Shown here piece by piece: positions 1 through 10,940 of a DNA stretch of 64,000 bases; the stretch's first letter is position 1; each line of letters begins with the position of its first letter. Where the stretch lies: contig JAHLJT010000631.1 of the NCBI GenBank assembly GCA_031308135.1, positions 199,327,126-199,391,125 of the forward strand, given 5' to 3'. The notes under the pieces are model-generated. The model was given only the letters and a program-made list of their open reading frames with translations. It was not told the origin of the DNA and ran no database searches. A program made the position numbers and the translations under genes. The stretch comes from Acheta domesticus. Taxonomy: Eukaryota > Arthropoda > Insecta > Orthoptera > Gryllidae.

Positions 1-545
1 AAGAGAAATGACATCTACGAATCGTCTCATTCCTCGCAGACACCCATTGTTACATTTTTGCGTTGAGCGAATCTTTTCTCGATAAGCGACGAGAAACAAT
101 GGGAAGGTATATCAGATATTTTGAAGTTATACATGGTTGTTCATTGCGACAATGCATCTCAAAAGAAGTGGATTTTAGTTTGTATGCTAAACATTCAATG
201 GCAAATATAACAAGTAATTTCTTAAAGTATTATGTACACTTTCAAGAATTCTTTGATTGATTAAGTTCAGAAGTAAAAGTATTGAATAAAATGAGTTGTA
301 AATTTAGATATGTTATTTATTTCTAATATTGTTCAGGTTGATTTAAAAATACTGTAATGGGCTAAATCGTTTTTTCAAAAAACCTAAAATGTTGTTTATA
401 AAATGTAATAACCTAGGCTTTAGTAATAATATTATATACATTTGCATTTGTTGAAGGTATTTTCGTCAGTAATAGGCAAAATACGAATATGTATGAAATA
501 CTCGTATGCAAATAGTTCGACTTGCTTATATAGATATTGAGTTCC
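1..545. other. AT-rich sequence without recognised features
   Basis: I see no coding region, RNA gene or repeat here that matches another part of the window. The 65-codon frame at 63-260 has no recognisable domain and is most likely chance. Confidence 0.5.
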
Positions 546-749
546 TCTATTAATTGATTGATTTGTTGATATTTCCGGACACATTAACTGCAATGGTTAT
601 TAGTCCAATTTATGTAGTGAATGTTTCATATCGGTAGATGCCGGTTCCCTTCCCCACTGGATAGTGAAATCCAGCGCCCACTTGCGGGTAATATCATCCT
701 CCAGATATCTCCCCCCAGCGAGACACCGTTACAACCGGGGCAAGCTCTA

Positions 750-1002
750 TACTGCGATTTTTGTAGGAAGAGCTCTCAAGATAACTCAAATCCCATCTTC
801 GCGATGGAATATGTCACGGCATTTCGCGTCTTTTCTCGGTCTTGCCGGTAGAAGTCGCATGATCGCAAGCACTGCTTCATACGGTCGCGATCGTGCGAAA
901 TCTAGCGGAACGACTGTGAATGATACGAAATGCCATGACATATTCCATCGCGAAGATGGGATTTGAGTTATCTTGAGAGCTCTTCCTACAAAAATCGCAG
1001 TA
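750..1002. mobile_element. Palindromic MITE (253 bp) with TA target duplication
   Basis: The left half is a close reverse complement of the right half, starting TACTGCGATTTTTGTAGG and ending with its complement. It interrupts the SINE in the word 'caagctcTA...TAagctc', and uninterrupted SINE copies near 11140 and 23180 read 'caagctctaaa' there. This supports insertion at TA with TA duplicated (748-749 and 1003-1004). It has no coding capacity. The inner half resembles the foldback at 49188-49376. TA duplication fits a Tc1/mariner-type origin, but no transposase is present to prove it. Confidence 0.75.
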
Positions 1003-1176
1003 TAAGCTCCTGACTGGTCTCCCGACATCTGTGCTAGAATAGTTCACGTAAGTGTAAGTGTAATGGGAGTAAATGAAAGGGAGCATGAGTGAAAGTGCAA
1101 GTTTTAAGGCATGTAAGGGGGGACGATAGGGCAAGGAAGCGGAAGAAAATACGTATATACTTGGCTGACCGGAAGA

Positions 1177-1341
1177 CGTCGTGTCCTAGGCACAGATGCC
1201 AAAGTTTCGGCTATACTGTGTCCTTCCTGAGGCAAAATACTCAGGAAAAGATCGCAGCATGGCGGCCAAAACGTTGGCATCAGTGCCTAGGACGCGATGT
1301 ATCCCGGGCAGCCATGTTTACTAGTATATTGCCCCGGGCAT
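1177..1341. repeat. Nested inverted repeats inside the SINE
   Basis: The arms at about 1177-1211 and 1264-1299 are inverted copies sharing GTCCTAGGCAC and GATGCCAA. Between them a second hairpin pairs TTCCTGAG with CTCAGGAA. To the right, CCCGGGCA near 1312 faces its complement near 1335. The segment has no equivalent in other SINE copies, so it is probably a small foldback insertion that has itself been hit. Confidence 0.55.
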
Positions 1342-1621
1342 AGAATTCTACATTTTTGGAGAGGGAGGATAGATCACTCGCGGACTCTGGTCCTTTTGTC
1401 AGGGTACAGATCCGGCATTCGGATGGTATTGATCGGAGAAACCACGGAAAAACTGCTGATCAGAGCAGCTGGCCGCTAGAATTTGCTCCAGACAGCGACT
1501 GAATTCTGCGTATTTATACAGCTAACATGAAAAATCCACCATCCTAGGGACTCAACCTACGACCTCCTGACGATAGTCGAGATACTCGAGGAGCTGATAG
1601 TCAGAGATGACAATTTATTAA

Positions 1622-2560
1622 GGCTAAATGTACCGACACTAGTTCAATTTGTCGCCACCACGTGGCAGCACCAAGTTTAGTGAATTTTACTTTACCGATT
1701 ACGTCTGAACAAATGGTCCGATTTTCGATCTGTAAACGGCATTTGACTCCTGTTTATAATAGAATTTACGCTACGAAGCCCTTTTTCCAAAAAAACTAGC
1801 AGAAACTCGATTTTAAAATTTTTCTCGTACTTCCGGGAACAATTTCAAAAATGTGGGCTTATAGCGCGATGGCGACACGCTTCCAGAATCCAACGCCGTG
1901 TCAAACATGCAAATCGGATAAATAGGAGCGACGGTAAGTGAAATTTCGAAAAACACCTCACCCCACTCCCCCTTCCCTTTCCCCTTCCACGCCGCCGGGA
2001 CATCCGCCCCTTGTGGGCCGGGCGGCGCGGCGAAGCCGGCACGGGCGAGCCGGCGCGGCGACGGGCTCTTGGCTGAACTTTCGGGGGCAGCAAGCCAGAC
2101 ACCCTGTCACTTCGTTGATGCTTCCGTCACTTCGCATCCCAAGATATTTTTAACCCAAATATGAAACTAGTGATGCTGTAATAGGGGCAAACGGTCTCGT
2201 ATCATCTTTAATAGTAGTATAAAACTATTATCTTATTCACATATTCCATCTTCCTTCGAATACCATCATAAGAATGTCTGAGGTATCACTCAAAACACCG
2301 ATCCCGCTTTGGTGCTGATTAAAAAAAAAAATGAACTAATTGCTAAATATCACCCATATTCCATCTCCTCACATCGTATTTTAGATATATTTTACTTCTA
2401 AGATCTTCCATTACCATTTCACTACCGGAAAGAACAAGCAGAGATAACGCAAGAGCTCTTTTATCCTACGACTCGATTTATCATTTCAAAACGGCGTTTG
2501 TCACCTTGATAGAATTCACCTGGTTAATTCCCTCTTCCAAGTAAAACAGCCGAATCGAAT
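1622..2560 (+). repeat. E1 left inverted arm
   Basis: This arm matches E2's left arm (8691-9610) in the same direction and E2's right arm (14880-15808) as reverse complement. Its first ~55 bases after ACCGA match E2's right end, not its left end. A C-rich tract followed by a CG-dense core lies at about 1955-2075. E1 has 'atccgccccttgtgggcc' in the core where E2 has a shorter, different sequence. Confidence 0.7.
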
Positions 2561-2629
2561 TTTTAAAACGTTTTCGTACTTTAGGACAAATTGCACATAC
2601 TTTCTCATAGTAAAGTATTCTAATTTCTT

Positions 2630-3076
2630 TGGTCTGGGTCAGTTTTACCATCTTTCCCCATCTTCTGACATCTTGCTGACATCTATCGCCGCCCAAAATA
2701 CATTTTTTGAACTTTTCTCATTTTTCAGCTTCTTAATGGTAGATACGAAATATTACTTTTAGGATATTAAAGAAGAGTAAAAACTTCGTCCTATATAGGA
2801 ATTTTCATTGATAAATTTGGAACCGCTCTTAAGAAAATGGCGTTTAAGCGTAAATGCGAAAATGGAAGCATCGGAATTTTCACAAGAATCTTTCGAGTTT
2901 TCGAACAACTTCATTTGGTGACATTTTAAGCACTTCTACTCACAAATGTAATAATGTATAAAATTTCTGGAAATGTGAACATTAATGGCGTGAGAGACAC
3001 TTAAAAAATACATTTATCTCGAAATAGATTTTCCGCAGCATTACATAACTTTGTGTAACTAACACGAGAAAGTAAC
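2630..3076 (-). repeat. Family A repeat, minus strand, internally deleted
   Basis: The left part matches the family A 3' end and runs in parallel with 9690-10090 of E2. At about 3010 it jumps to the opposite end of the unit (tctcgaaatagattttccgcagcattac), which lies at 11865-11920 in E2. Roughly 1.8 kb present in E2 is therefore missing here, including E2's SINE and MITE. Confidence 0.65.
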
Positions 3077-4655
3077 TAGTGGTGCTACAGAATGGCACAG
3101 ATTTTCCCGTATTAGTTTTCAATTTCCTATAGTCTCAGCCAGCTATTCGGACTTTGTCGTAGTAAAATTTACTATTTTGTTGGCATGGGCTAGATTTATG
3201 GCCTTGCCCCATCTTGCCACCAGCCATTTAAAGCACCCAACATATTTTTAGGTTTTTTCAATTTTTCGGTTTCCTAATGGTAGATTGAAAATATTGCTTT
3301 TAGAAATTAAAGAAGACTGAAATCTTGTCCTTTACAACAATTTTCATTCATAAACTTGAAACCGTTTTTAAGAAAAGGGTGTTTAAGCATCTGTGTCAAT
3401 GCGAAATATGAAGCCCTTTTTCACAGAAATCTTTGAGTTTTTTTTTAAATTTATTTAAGATATTTTAAGCTCTTCCATTCACAAATGCAATAATGTTTAT
3501 GAATCGCTGCAAATGTGCATACAAGGCATGCGAAATATTTAAAAAATACATTTGTGTAAATTTTGAAGAAAAACAACAACAAAATAATACAACAAAACCT
3601 TTTTGTTTCCTTAGACAGTGCATTTCGCACTATAAGTACAAAAACTTTGAACGAAAAATTTGGAACCTTTTTCAGAAAAAATTGCCGTTTGAGCGTTTCT
3701 GAAAATGCGAAATTTCGAGTTCATTTCAAAAAAAAAATTTTAGTTTTCGAAAAACTTTAAATGATATAATTTAAAGCACGTGTGCTCATAAATCTAATAA
3801 TGTGAACAAATCGCCGATAATGTAAATATAAACGACGTGACAGGCTATTCAAAAAGTTTCATTTGTGTTATTTTCGCAAAAACAAAAGAATAGAGCAAAA
3901 TAGCGTTTATGTCATCTCTTAAAGTACATTTCGCAATATCCCTACCAATAGTTTAAAGGAAAAAAATGGAGCCGATTTTGAAAAAACCTTGCTTTGTTAT
4001 CGTTTAAAGTTGCATATATTGCACACAAGATTGCGCCAAAACTACAAAAATTGTTTTAAAAAAAATTCATGACCTTAATGAAAGAACTAATTATGTACAA
4101 CAAATTTCTTAGAAAGGAAAAGTCTCTATCGTCAATATTGTAATTGTAGGAAACGCCGAAAAAATTCAATCTTTTGCAATTTTCGAAAATTCAGTTATCA
4201 GTGAAATCGGACCTAAGCCATGTGCATTTTATTCCATTTTTACGAGAAATATAAAGAAAAAATTTGGAGCCATATTTGAGCAATTACTTAAAATATCCGG
4301 GGGGATTCGTGTAATGTATCTCCAAAAAGTAATGCACGTTTTTGAAAATTGCAGAGCTTCGACTGCCAGTAGATCGACAGCAGTTTTTTTTTCCAGTTTG
4401 GAAAAATTTGTACGCAGTGTAAACGCTAATGTTGTTCACATACACCAGAGAGACTGACGGACGTTTTTCCGTCAATCAATTTTTCGGTATTAAGGACCCA
4501 CAAAACATGGATTCTGGCTACACCACGAGTTACAGGAAGTAATTTGGTATACAACAACAGGATTTATCCACATTTTCATTACCAGGACTCGGCTTTGAGA
4601 GTTTTCCTGCGCACGATATAACTTTCTCTTCGTATGAAGATTGAGAAGAGAGATA
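3077..4655 (-). repeat. Family A repeat, near-full copy, minus strand
   Basis: It starts at the terminal motif ACTAGTGGTGCTAC and ends at 'aactttctcttcgtatgaag...gagataaagtaaaa'. It matches E2 11925-14120 closely and in the same direction, apart from a LINE present only in E2. Repeated statements of 'ttggagcc(g)tttttgag' recur at roughly 300-bp spacing. No long frame is open, so it is not a gene. Confidence 0.7.
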
Positions 4656-5394
4656 AAGTAAAATAAATGTTCACAATTTGAAATTCCATTAATAAAATAT
4701 TAATTATATCGAATTTAAAAGTAACTACTTTTTCTGCCTACTGTTTTTTTTATTTCTCTCTATCAGCAATGAAAACAAAGAGATGCACGTAGAAAACTCA
4801 GAGACGAACAGAAAATCTTTGAAGCACTCTGTTCGAAACCTTTATGTGCAGCACATAGGAATGTCAGCAATTCTGAATTAGTATTAGACAAAATACGCTC
4901 ATTGCTAAAATATAAACACATATTTAAATAAAAACTATTTTTCAAAATTAATTAAATATATTTTCGGAAATAATTTCAAGAAAATTTGGTAGATTTGTGA
5001 AAATATCTTAATAATTAATAAATAATAAATATACTGTTAAGCAGATATTAAATGATCAGCAAAATATGTAAAATACGTAATACAGTATAAAATTTGTAAC
5101 GAAAAATTTAAATATTTTGTTAGGATTGCAACAGTTCGCCAAGATTACAAAATGAGAACAGTAGACAAAACATATGTAATCACATTACATCCGGACTTTA
5201 GCCATGAGATCGTCAAGCAGTACCGCGAAACAGAATTTTGACGTTACTGAAGATAATTTTTTTACATGACTAGAGAAGTCTATTTATCCGATTTCAGTGT
5301 ATGATATGCCGTTAGATTCAGGGTGCATCTCGCCAGCGCGCTATTTTACCACTTTTTCAAATATGTCCGCAAGTATAAAAACATTTTAAAAAAT
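4656..5394. repeat. E1 interior segment shared only with E2
   Basis: This stretch corresponds to about 14120-14880 of E2 in direct orientation with high identity. At 5275-5400 it holds a diverged inverted copy of the terminal arm: 'tctatttatccgattt', 'cgccagcgcgctat' and 'cgcaagta' align with 'cctatttatccgattt', 'cgccatcgcgctat' and 'cggaagta' near 7845-7945. The arm motif has evidently been duplicated inside the element. Confidence 0.55.
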
Positions 5395-5625
5395 TCGATT
5401 CGGCTATTTTTCTTGGAAGAGGGAATTAACCAGGTGAATTCTATCAAGGTGACAAACGCCGTTTTGAAATGATCAATCGAATCGTAGGATAAAAGAGCTC
5501 TTGCGTTATCTCTGCTTGTTCTTTCCGGTAGTGAAATGGTAATGGAAGATCTTAGAAGTAAAATATATCTAAAATACGATGTGAGGAGATGGAATATGGG
5601 TGATATTTACGCAGTTAGTTCATTT
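5395..5625 (-). repeat. E1 inner part of the right inverted arm
   Basis: This is a reverse complement of about 2340-2560. It breaks at 5625, where a plus-strand family A copy begins. In E2 the same arm runs on unbroken toward the end of the element. Confidence 0.7.
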
Positions 5626-7200
5626 TTACTTTCCCGTATAAGTACGTATACACGGAGTGATATACGTAGTATAGGGAAAGTTATGTAATGCTGCGCGAAA
5701 AAATGGCCAGTTTTCGGCGGAAAAAAATTAATTGCCGGGCCGTGAAAACGAATAAGTGGATAAAACCAGTTGCTAAATTAAGAAAAAATCCTCTATCTCG
5801 TGGTGTGGTCAAAATCCATGATTTGTTGCTTCTTTATACTTAAAAATCGATTGACGGCATTCCGTCCGTCTGTCCGTCTGTGGTCAACGCTAGCGTCTAA
5901 ACCGTTCGGTCGATTTTCTTCAAAGTTGATATTCCCCAGTCGATCTGATTCTAGTCGAAGCTTTGTGATTTTGAAAAAGATTCTTTAAAATTTGGGGGTA
6001 CTTTATATGAAGCCCCCGGGGATTTTCAACATTTTCTCAAAAACGGCTCCAAATTTTTTCTTTAAATTTCTTGTATGAATAGAGGAAATACACTTTTTAA
6101 CATGGCATAGGTCCGATTTTCACGTACAGCTCTGAATTTTCGAAAATTGTGAAAGTTTGAATTTTGTTCGGCGTCTTTCTCCAACTACAAAATTGAAGAT
6201 AGATTTTTTCTTCAAATAAAATTTGTTCTGCATATTGAGTTCTTTAATAAAGGTCATGTAAATGTTTTTCACAATTTTGGTAGTTTTCGTGCAATATTGC
6301 GTGCAATATGTGCAATTTTAAAAAATTACAAAAACAAAATTTTCTCAAAAACGGCTCCAAATTTTTTCTTTAAACTTTTGGTAGGGATAGTGGTAAATGT
6401 ACTCTATCAATGACATAAAAGCCATTTTGGTCTATCGGTTGGTTTTTCAAAAATTACCAAAATGTAATTTTTTTACTTGTCTCTCACGTCGTTAATATTT
6501 ACATTATCGGCGATGTTTTTACATTATTATATTTACGAGTATATATGCTTTAAATAATGTCAAGTAAAGTTTCTCGAAAACACTACCGTTTTCTGTGAAA
6601 AGTAGCTCAAATTTCGGCATTTTCAGAAATGCTCAAACGTCATTTTCTCGTATATGGCTGCAATTTTTTTCTTGAAACTTTTGTAACGGATAGTGCTAAT
6701 TACACTCATTAGTATAGCGTGAAGTTTATTTTGAGTTTTTTTGTTTTTTTCAAAAATTATATAAATGTAAATTTTTTGAAAGATCTCTCACATCTTTAAT
6801 ATGCACATTATCCGCAATTTGTAAAGATGATTATATTTGTGAGTGTAAGTGCTTCAAATAACTTCAAATAAAGTATTTTGAAAACTCAAAAATGTTCTGT
6901 GAAAATGAGCTTCAAATTTCGCATTTTTAGTAGTGCTAAAACGCCATTTTCTCTTAAACGGCACATAATTTTTAAAAGAAAATTGCCATTTACGGCTAGG
7001 TTTTTGTGTTCTTTAATATTCTAAAATTAATGTTTCTGTTCTACCAATAGGAAACCGAAAAATTAAGAAAATGACAAAAAAAATGTACTTTTGGCGATGA
7101 TAGATGGTAGCTGGCAAGAAAGAGTATGTGGCAATTCGGAATAGCTAGCGAAGACCCAGGAAAATAGAAAACTAATACGGGAAAGTCTGTGCCATTCTGT
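5626..7200 (+). repeat. Family A repeat, near-full copy, plus strand
   Basis: It opens with the family start TACTTTCCCGTATA and proceeds through 'gttatgtaatgctgcgcgaaaaaa', the 'ccgtctgtccgtctg' block and the ~300-bp internal repeats. It ends near 'tctgtgccattctg' at 7200, just short of the usual CACCACTAG terminus. A (AAAT)n-type tail follows at once. It lies inside E1's right arm. Confidence 0.65.
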
Positions 7201-7685
7201 TTCTGTTTTTTGACAAATAAATAAATAAAATAAAATACGGTCATACTTAATTTTTTTCAAAATACGAGTAGTTTTTCTTTAATTTTGTGACAAACGTAAT
7301 AGGCCGCTGTAAATTTACTGCGCTTCGGACAGCTGGATGCGTCGTAAATTAGAATGTGCAATTTTGTATATTATTTCTTTCTTCGTTTTTTACATTCGAA
7401 CTTTGTTATAGACTTACACATTAATATTTTAGAAATTGTTTATTTTGAAATATTTGAAATAAGTAAAAAGAATTAATAGCTCTCAGAATAGCGACAATGC
7501 AGGGTCTGCAACAATGGAATTCACTTTGCGCTCGCGAATATCTGTGAATTAGTGTCATTGTTGTGACCTAATGGAGCTGTATGAAAAGGAGTTATAATTG
7601 TCTAATTTACGTTGATATTTGCAGGCAAATATTTAGTTTTGCACCAAATGCTGTACCATTTGTAGTGAGTAGAGAATTTGTTGCA
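7201..7685. repeat. Short retroposon-like tail and a segment shared with 56.8 kb
   Basis: 'ctgttttttgacaaataaa' at about 7200-7225 repeats the tail seen at 47795-47836. The block at 7255-7330 (agtagtttttctttaattttg, then gtgacaaac and ctgcgcttcg) matches 56832-56912. The remaining AT-rich sequence to 7685 matches nothing else I found. No gene is seen. Confidence 0.45.
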
Positions 7686-8145
7686 TCGTGCCCGTTTCGA
7701 GCCCGTCGCCGCGCCGGCTCGCCCGTGCCGGCTTCGCCGCGCCGCCCGGCCCACAAGGGGCGGATGTCCCGGCGGCGTGGAAGGGGAAAGGGAAGGGGGA
7801 GTGGGGTGAGGTGTTTTTCGAAATTTCACTTACCGTCGCTCCTATTTATCCGATTTGCATGTTTGACACGGCGTTGGATTCTGGAAGCGTGTCGCCATCG
7901 CGCTATAAGCCCACATTTTTGAAATTGTTCCCGGAAGTACGAGAAAAATTTTAAAAATCGAGTTTCTGCTAGTTTTTTTGAAAAAAGGGCTTCGTAGCGT
8001 AAATTCTATTATAAACAGGAGTCAAATGCCGTTTACAGATCGAAAATCGGATCATTTGTTCAGACGTTATCGGTAAAGTAAATTCCTGCTGATGGTGCTG
8101 CGATCTATTGAATTTTCCTACAAGTTTTTTTCGGTACATTTAGCC
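7686..8145 (-). repeat. E1 right terminal arm
   Basis: This is a reverse complement of the outer ~450 bases of the left arm, including the GC-rich core. It lacks the inner arm portion with 'actttcgggggcagcaagc'. Its last ~55 bases differ from E1's own left end but match E2's left end, so the two ends of E1 are not identical. Confidence 0.7.
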
Positions 8146-8479
8146 TTAAGCCGAGTGAAGCCAACATTCAAATTTATGGTCGGTACCGAACAAATGTGAG
8201 GCAGGGGGGGGGAGGCTGGGGAAATAAAATAAATCGGCGAAATCATTGGAGTTAACAACCGTCTGACTCCGTTAATAACCTGAGGTGCGTAAGACGGAAA
8301 ATCAAACACACTCTTCATTTCTATCGATTCATGTAAATAATACTGAGGAACGAATGAGCACTTGTGGCAAGAGCATTGAAAATATTGAATGAAGATTGAA
8401 AATATTGAATTAATAGTGAACTTTTTTTTTCAAATACACTTAAATTTTGTTTAAGGAGCTCTAATATTAGAAACTGCTT

Positions 8480-8686
8480 ATAGATAGATAGATAGATAGA
8501 TATAAAGTTTATTCTACAATTGGGCTGATGTTGCCCGGTGGCATGGTTGTATGTAGAGGGAAGTACTCAAACCTGGGGCCGGTTCCTAATGCGAGCCCCT
8601 TGATTTGCTCAGTAGAGCTCTGTAGAGGGATGTTGCCTATTGGAAAGTTACTAAAATAGTAGTTCCATTGCCAAGCCAGAGCCCGG
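8480..8686 (-). mobile_element. Probable 3' end of a minus-strand retroposon with (TATC)n tail
   Basis: Between E1 and E2, a (GATA)n run at 8481-8502 is followed by 'taaagtttattctacaattg'. Read on the minus strand this is an AATAAA-containing 3' end running into a (TATC)n tail, the usual look of a 5'-truncated LINE or SINE. No protein similarity remains. The rest of the 545-bp spacer has no recognised feature. Confidence 0.4.
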
Positions 8687-8690
8687 TTAA

Positions 8691-9665
8691 GGCTAAATGT
8701 ACCGAAAAAAACATGTAGGAAAATTCAATAGATCGCAGCACCATCAGCAGGAATTTACTTTACCGATAACGTCTGAACAAATGGTCCGATTTTCGATCTG
8801 TAAACGGCATTTGACTCCTGTTTATAATAGAATTTACGCTACGAAGCCCTTTTTCCAAAAAAACTAGCAGAAACTCGATTTTTAAATTTTTTCTCGTACT
8901 TCCGGGAACAATTTCAAAAATGTGGGCTTATAGCGCGATGGCGACACGCTTCCAGAATCCAACGCCGTGTCAAACATGCAAATCGGATAAATAGGAGCGA
9001 CGGTAAGTGAAATTTCGAAAAACACCTCACCCCACTCCCCCTTCCCCTTCCACGCCGCCGGGACATTGTTGGCCGGCGGCGCGGTCACGCCGGCACGGGC
9101 GAGCCGGGCGGCGGCCGCCGCGGCGCGGCGACGGGCAAGAAGGCTGAACTTTCGGGGGCAGCAAGCCAGACACCCCGTCACTTCGTTGATGCTTCCGTCA
9201 CTTCGCATCTCAAGATATTTTTCCCCACATATGAAACTAGTGATGCTGTAATAGGGGTAAACGGTCTCGTATCATCTTTAATAGTAGTATAAAACTATTA
9301 CCTTATTCACATATTCCATCTTCCTTCGAATACCATCATAAGAATGTCTGAGGTATCACTCAAAACACCGATCCCGCTTTGGTGCTGATTTCAAAAAGAA
9401 AAAATCGAACTAATTGCGTAAATATCACCCATATTCCATCTCCTCACATCGTATTTTAGATATATTGTACTTCTAAGATCTTCCATTACCATTTCACTAC
9501 CGGAAAAAACAAGCGGAGATAACGCAAGAGCTCTTTTATCCTACGATTCGATTTATCATTTCAAAACGGCGTTTGTCACCTTGATAGAATTCACCTGGTT
9601 AGTCCTTTTTCCAGTAAAATAACCGAATCGAATTTTTAAAACGTTTTCGTACTTTAGGACAAATT
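8691..9665 (+). repeat. E2 left inverted arm
   Basis: It pairs with 14865-15808 on the other strand over about 950 bases. It contains a GC-rich core near 9010-9140 whose CG-dense palindrome-like part includes GCGGCGGCCGCCGCGG. The outermost ~55 bases differ from the partner arm: this end carries 'gatcgcagcaccatcagc', the right end carries the complement of 'cgccaccacgtggcagcacc'. Confidence 0.7.
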
Positions 9666-10314
9666 GCACATACTTTCTCATAGTAATCTAATATCTTTGG
9701 TCTGTGCCAGTTTTACCATCTTTCCCCATCTTCTGACATCTTGCTGACATCTATCGCCGCCCAAAATACATTTTTTGAACTTTTCTCATTTTTCAGCTTC
9801 TTAATGGTAGATACGAAATATTACTTTTAGGATATTAAAGAAGAGGAAAACTTCGTCCTATATAGGAATTTTCATTGATAAATTTGGAGCCGCTCTTAAG
9901 AACATGGCGTTTAAGCGTTACTGTAAATGCGAAAATGGAAGCTTCGGAATTTTCACAAGAATCTTTCGAGTTTTCGAACAACTTCATTTGGTGACATTTA
10001 AAGCACTTCTACTCACAAATGTAATAATGTATAAAATTTCTGGAAATGTGAATATTAATGGCGTGAGAGACACTTAAAAATACATTTATTTATTTTTTGA
10101 AAAATCAAAAAAATACAGCCAAATTAATTTTATGTTAACTTAAAGAATGCAAATAGCATTCGTACGAAAAGTTTGAAGAAGCAATTTGAGAAAATGGCGT
10201 TTGAACATTTGTGCAAATTCCGAAGTTTCAGTTCATTTTCACAGAAAACATCTGAGTTGTCGAGGAACTTTTAAGATATAATGTAAAGCACATGTACTCG
10301 TAAATGTAATAGTA

Positions 10315-10451
10315 GGGAGTTTTTGCACCCTCGAACGTTACGTACTATCGATCTTCTGCTCATTCGCAGTGCAAGTTTCGCATCACTTTGGTGCATCTAC
10401 GCATGCGCAAAAGATCGATAGTACTTAACGTTCGAGGTGGCAAAAGTTCCC
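10315..10451. mobile_element. 137-bp palindromic MITE with TA target duplication
   Basis: The arms begin GGGAGTTTTTGCACC and GGGAACTTTTGCCACC (inverted) and continue through CTCGAACGTTA and TACTATCGATCTT. TA lies on each side (10313-10314 and 10452-10453). The related unit in E1 near 3790 reads through without it. It is too small to encode anything. A Tc1/mariner-type origin is possible from the TA duplication. Confidence 0.8.
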
Positions 10452-10940
10452 TAATATGAACAAATCGCCGTTAAAGAAAATATTTACTAAATGAAAGGCT
10501 AGTCAAAGAATTACATTTTTGTAAGTTTTGAAAAAACAAAGGAATAGAGCAATATGGCGTTTATGTCATCTCAGAGTACATTAGGTACTATCCTTTCCAA
10601 AAGTTTAAGGAAAAAAGTTGAAGTCGATTTTGAGAAAATCTTGTTCTTGTAATTTTTAAAAATTGCACAAATTACCCTCAATATTGCGTGAAAACTACTA
10701 AAAATTTCAAAAAAATGTGCATGACCTTATTGAAAGAACTAAGTATGGAGAACAAATATAATTTTAAGGGGAAATCTCTATCTTCAATTTTGTAGTTGTA
10801 GGAAGACGCCGAAAAAAAATTCGAACTTTTGCAATTTTCCCAAAATCAGTCAGCAATGAAAATAAGAGCTATTCCACCTTGAGTGTATTTTACTTTATTC
10901 TTACAATTAATTTAAGGAAAGTATTTGGAGTAATTTTTGA

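Larger units (their letters stand above)
546..1612 (-). mobile_element. Long tRNA-headed SINE, minus strand, broken by palindromic insertions
   Basis: This is a diverged copy of the retroposon seen complete at 10941-11585. It is read on the minus strand with the head at the right. Shared blocks include the 3' part (about 560-745), the 'tgcaagctct' segment beside the inserted palindrome, the 'gatagggcaaggaag' purine block near 1125, and the body around 1385-1520 containing 'cggcattcg', 'gatcggagaaacc' and 'gagcagc'. The copy is split by a 253-bp palindrome at 750-1002 and by nested palindromes near 1177-1341. No protein is encoded. Left and right limits are estimates. Confidence 0.65.
1622..8145. 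mobile_element. Element E1: 6.5-kb TTAA-flanked element with long inverted arms
   Basis: Both ends carry the inverted terminus GGCTAAATGTACCGA, flanked outside by TTAA (1618-1621 and 8146-8149). Long inverted arms follow, holding a GC-rich core (1955-2075 and 7690-7800). The left arm continues to about 2560. Its inverted partner is split between 7686-8145 and 5395-5630, with a plus-strand family A copy and about 440 bp of other sequence in between. The interior has two minus-strand family A copies, the first largely deleted, then about 740 bp shared only with E2. No transposase-like frame is visible, so it is non-autonomous or degenerate. TTAA duplications occur in piggyBac and Sola3 elements, but the terminal bases do not identify either. 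Confidence 0.75.
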
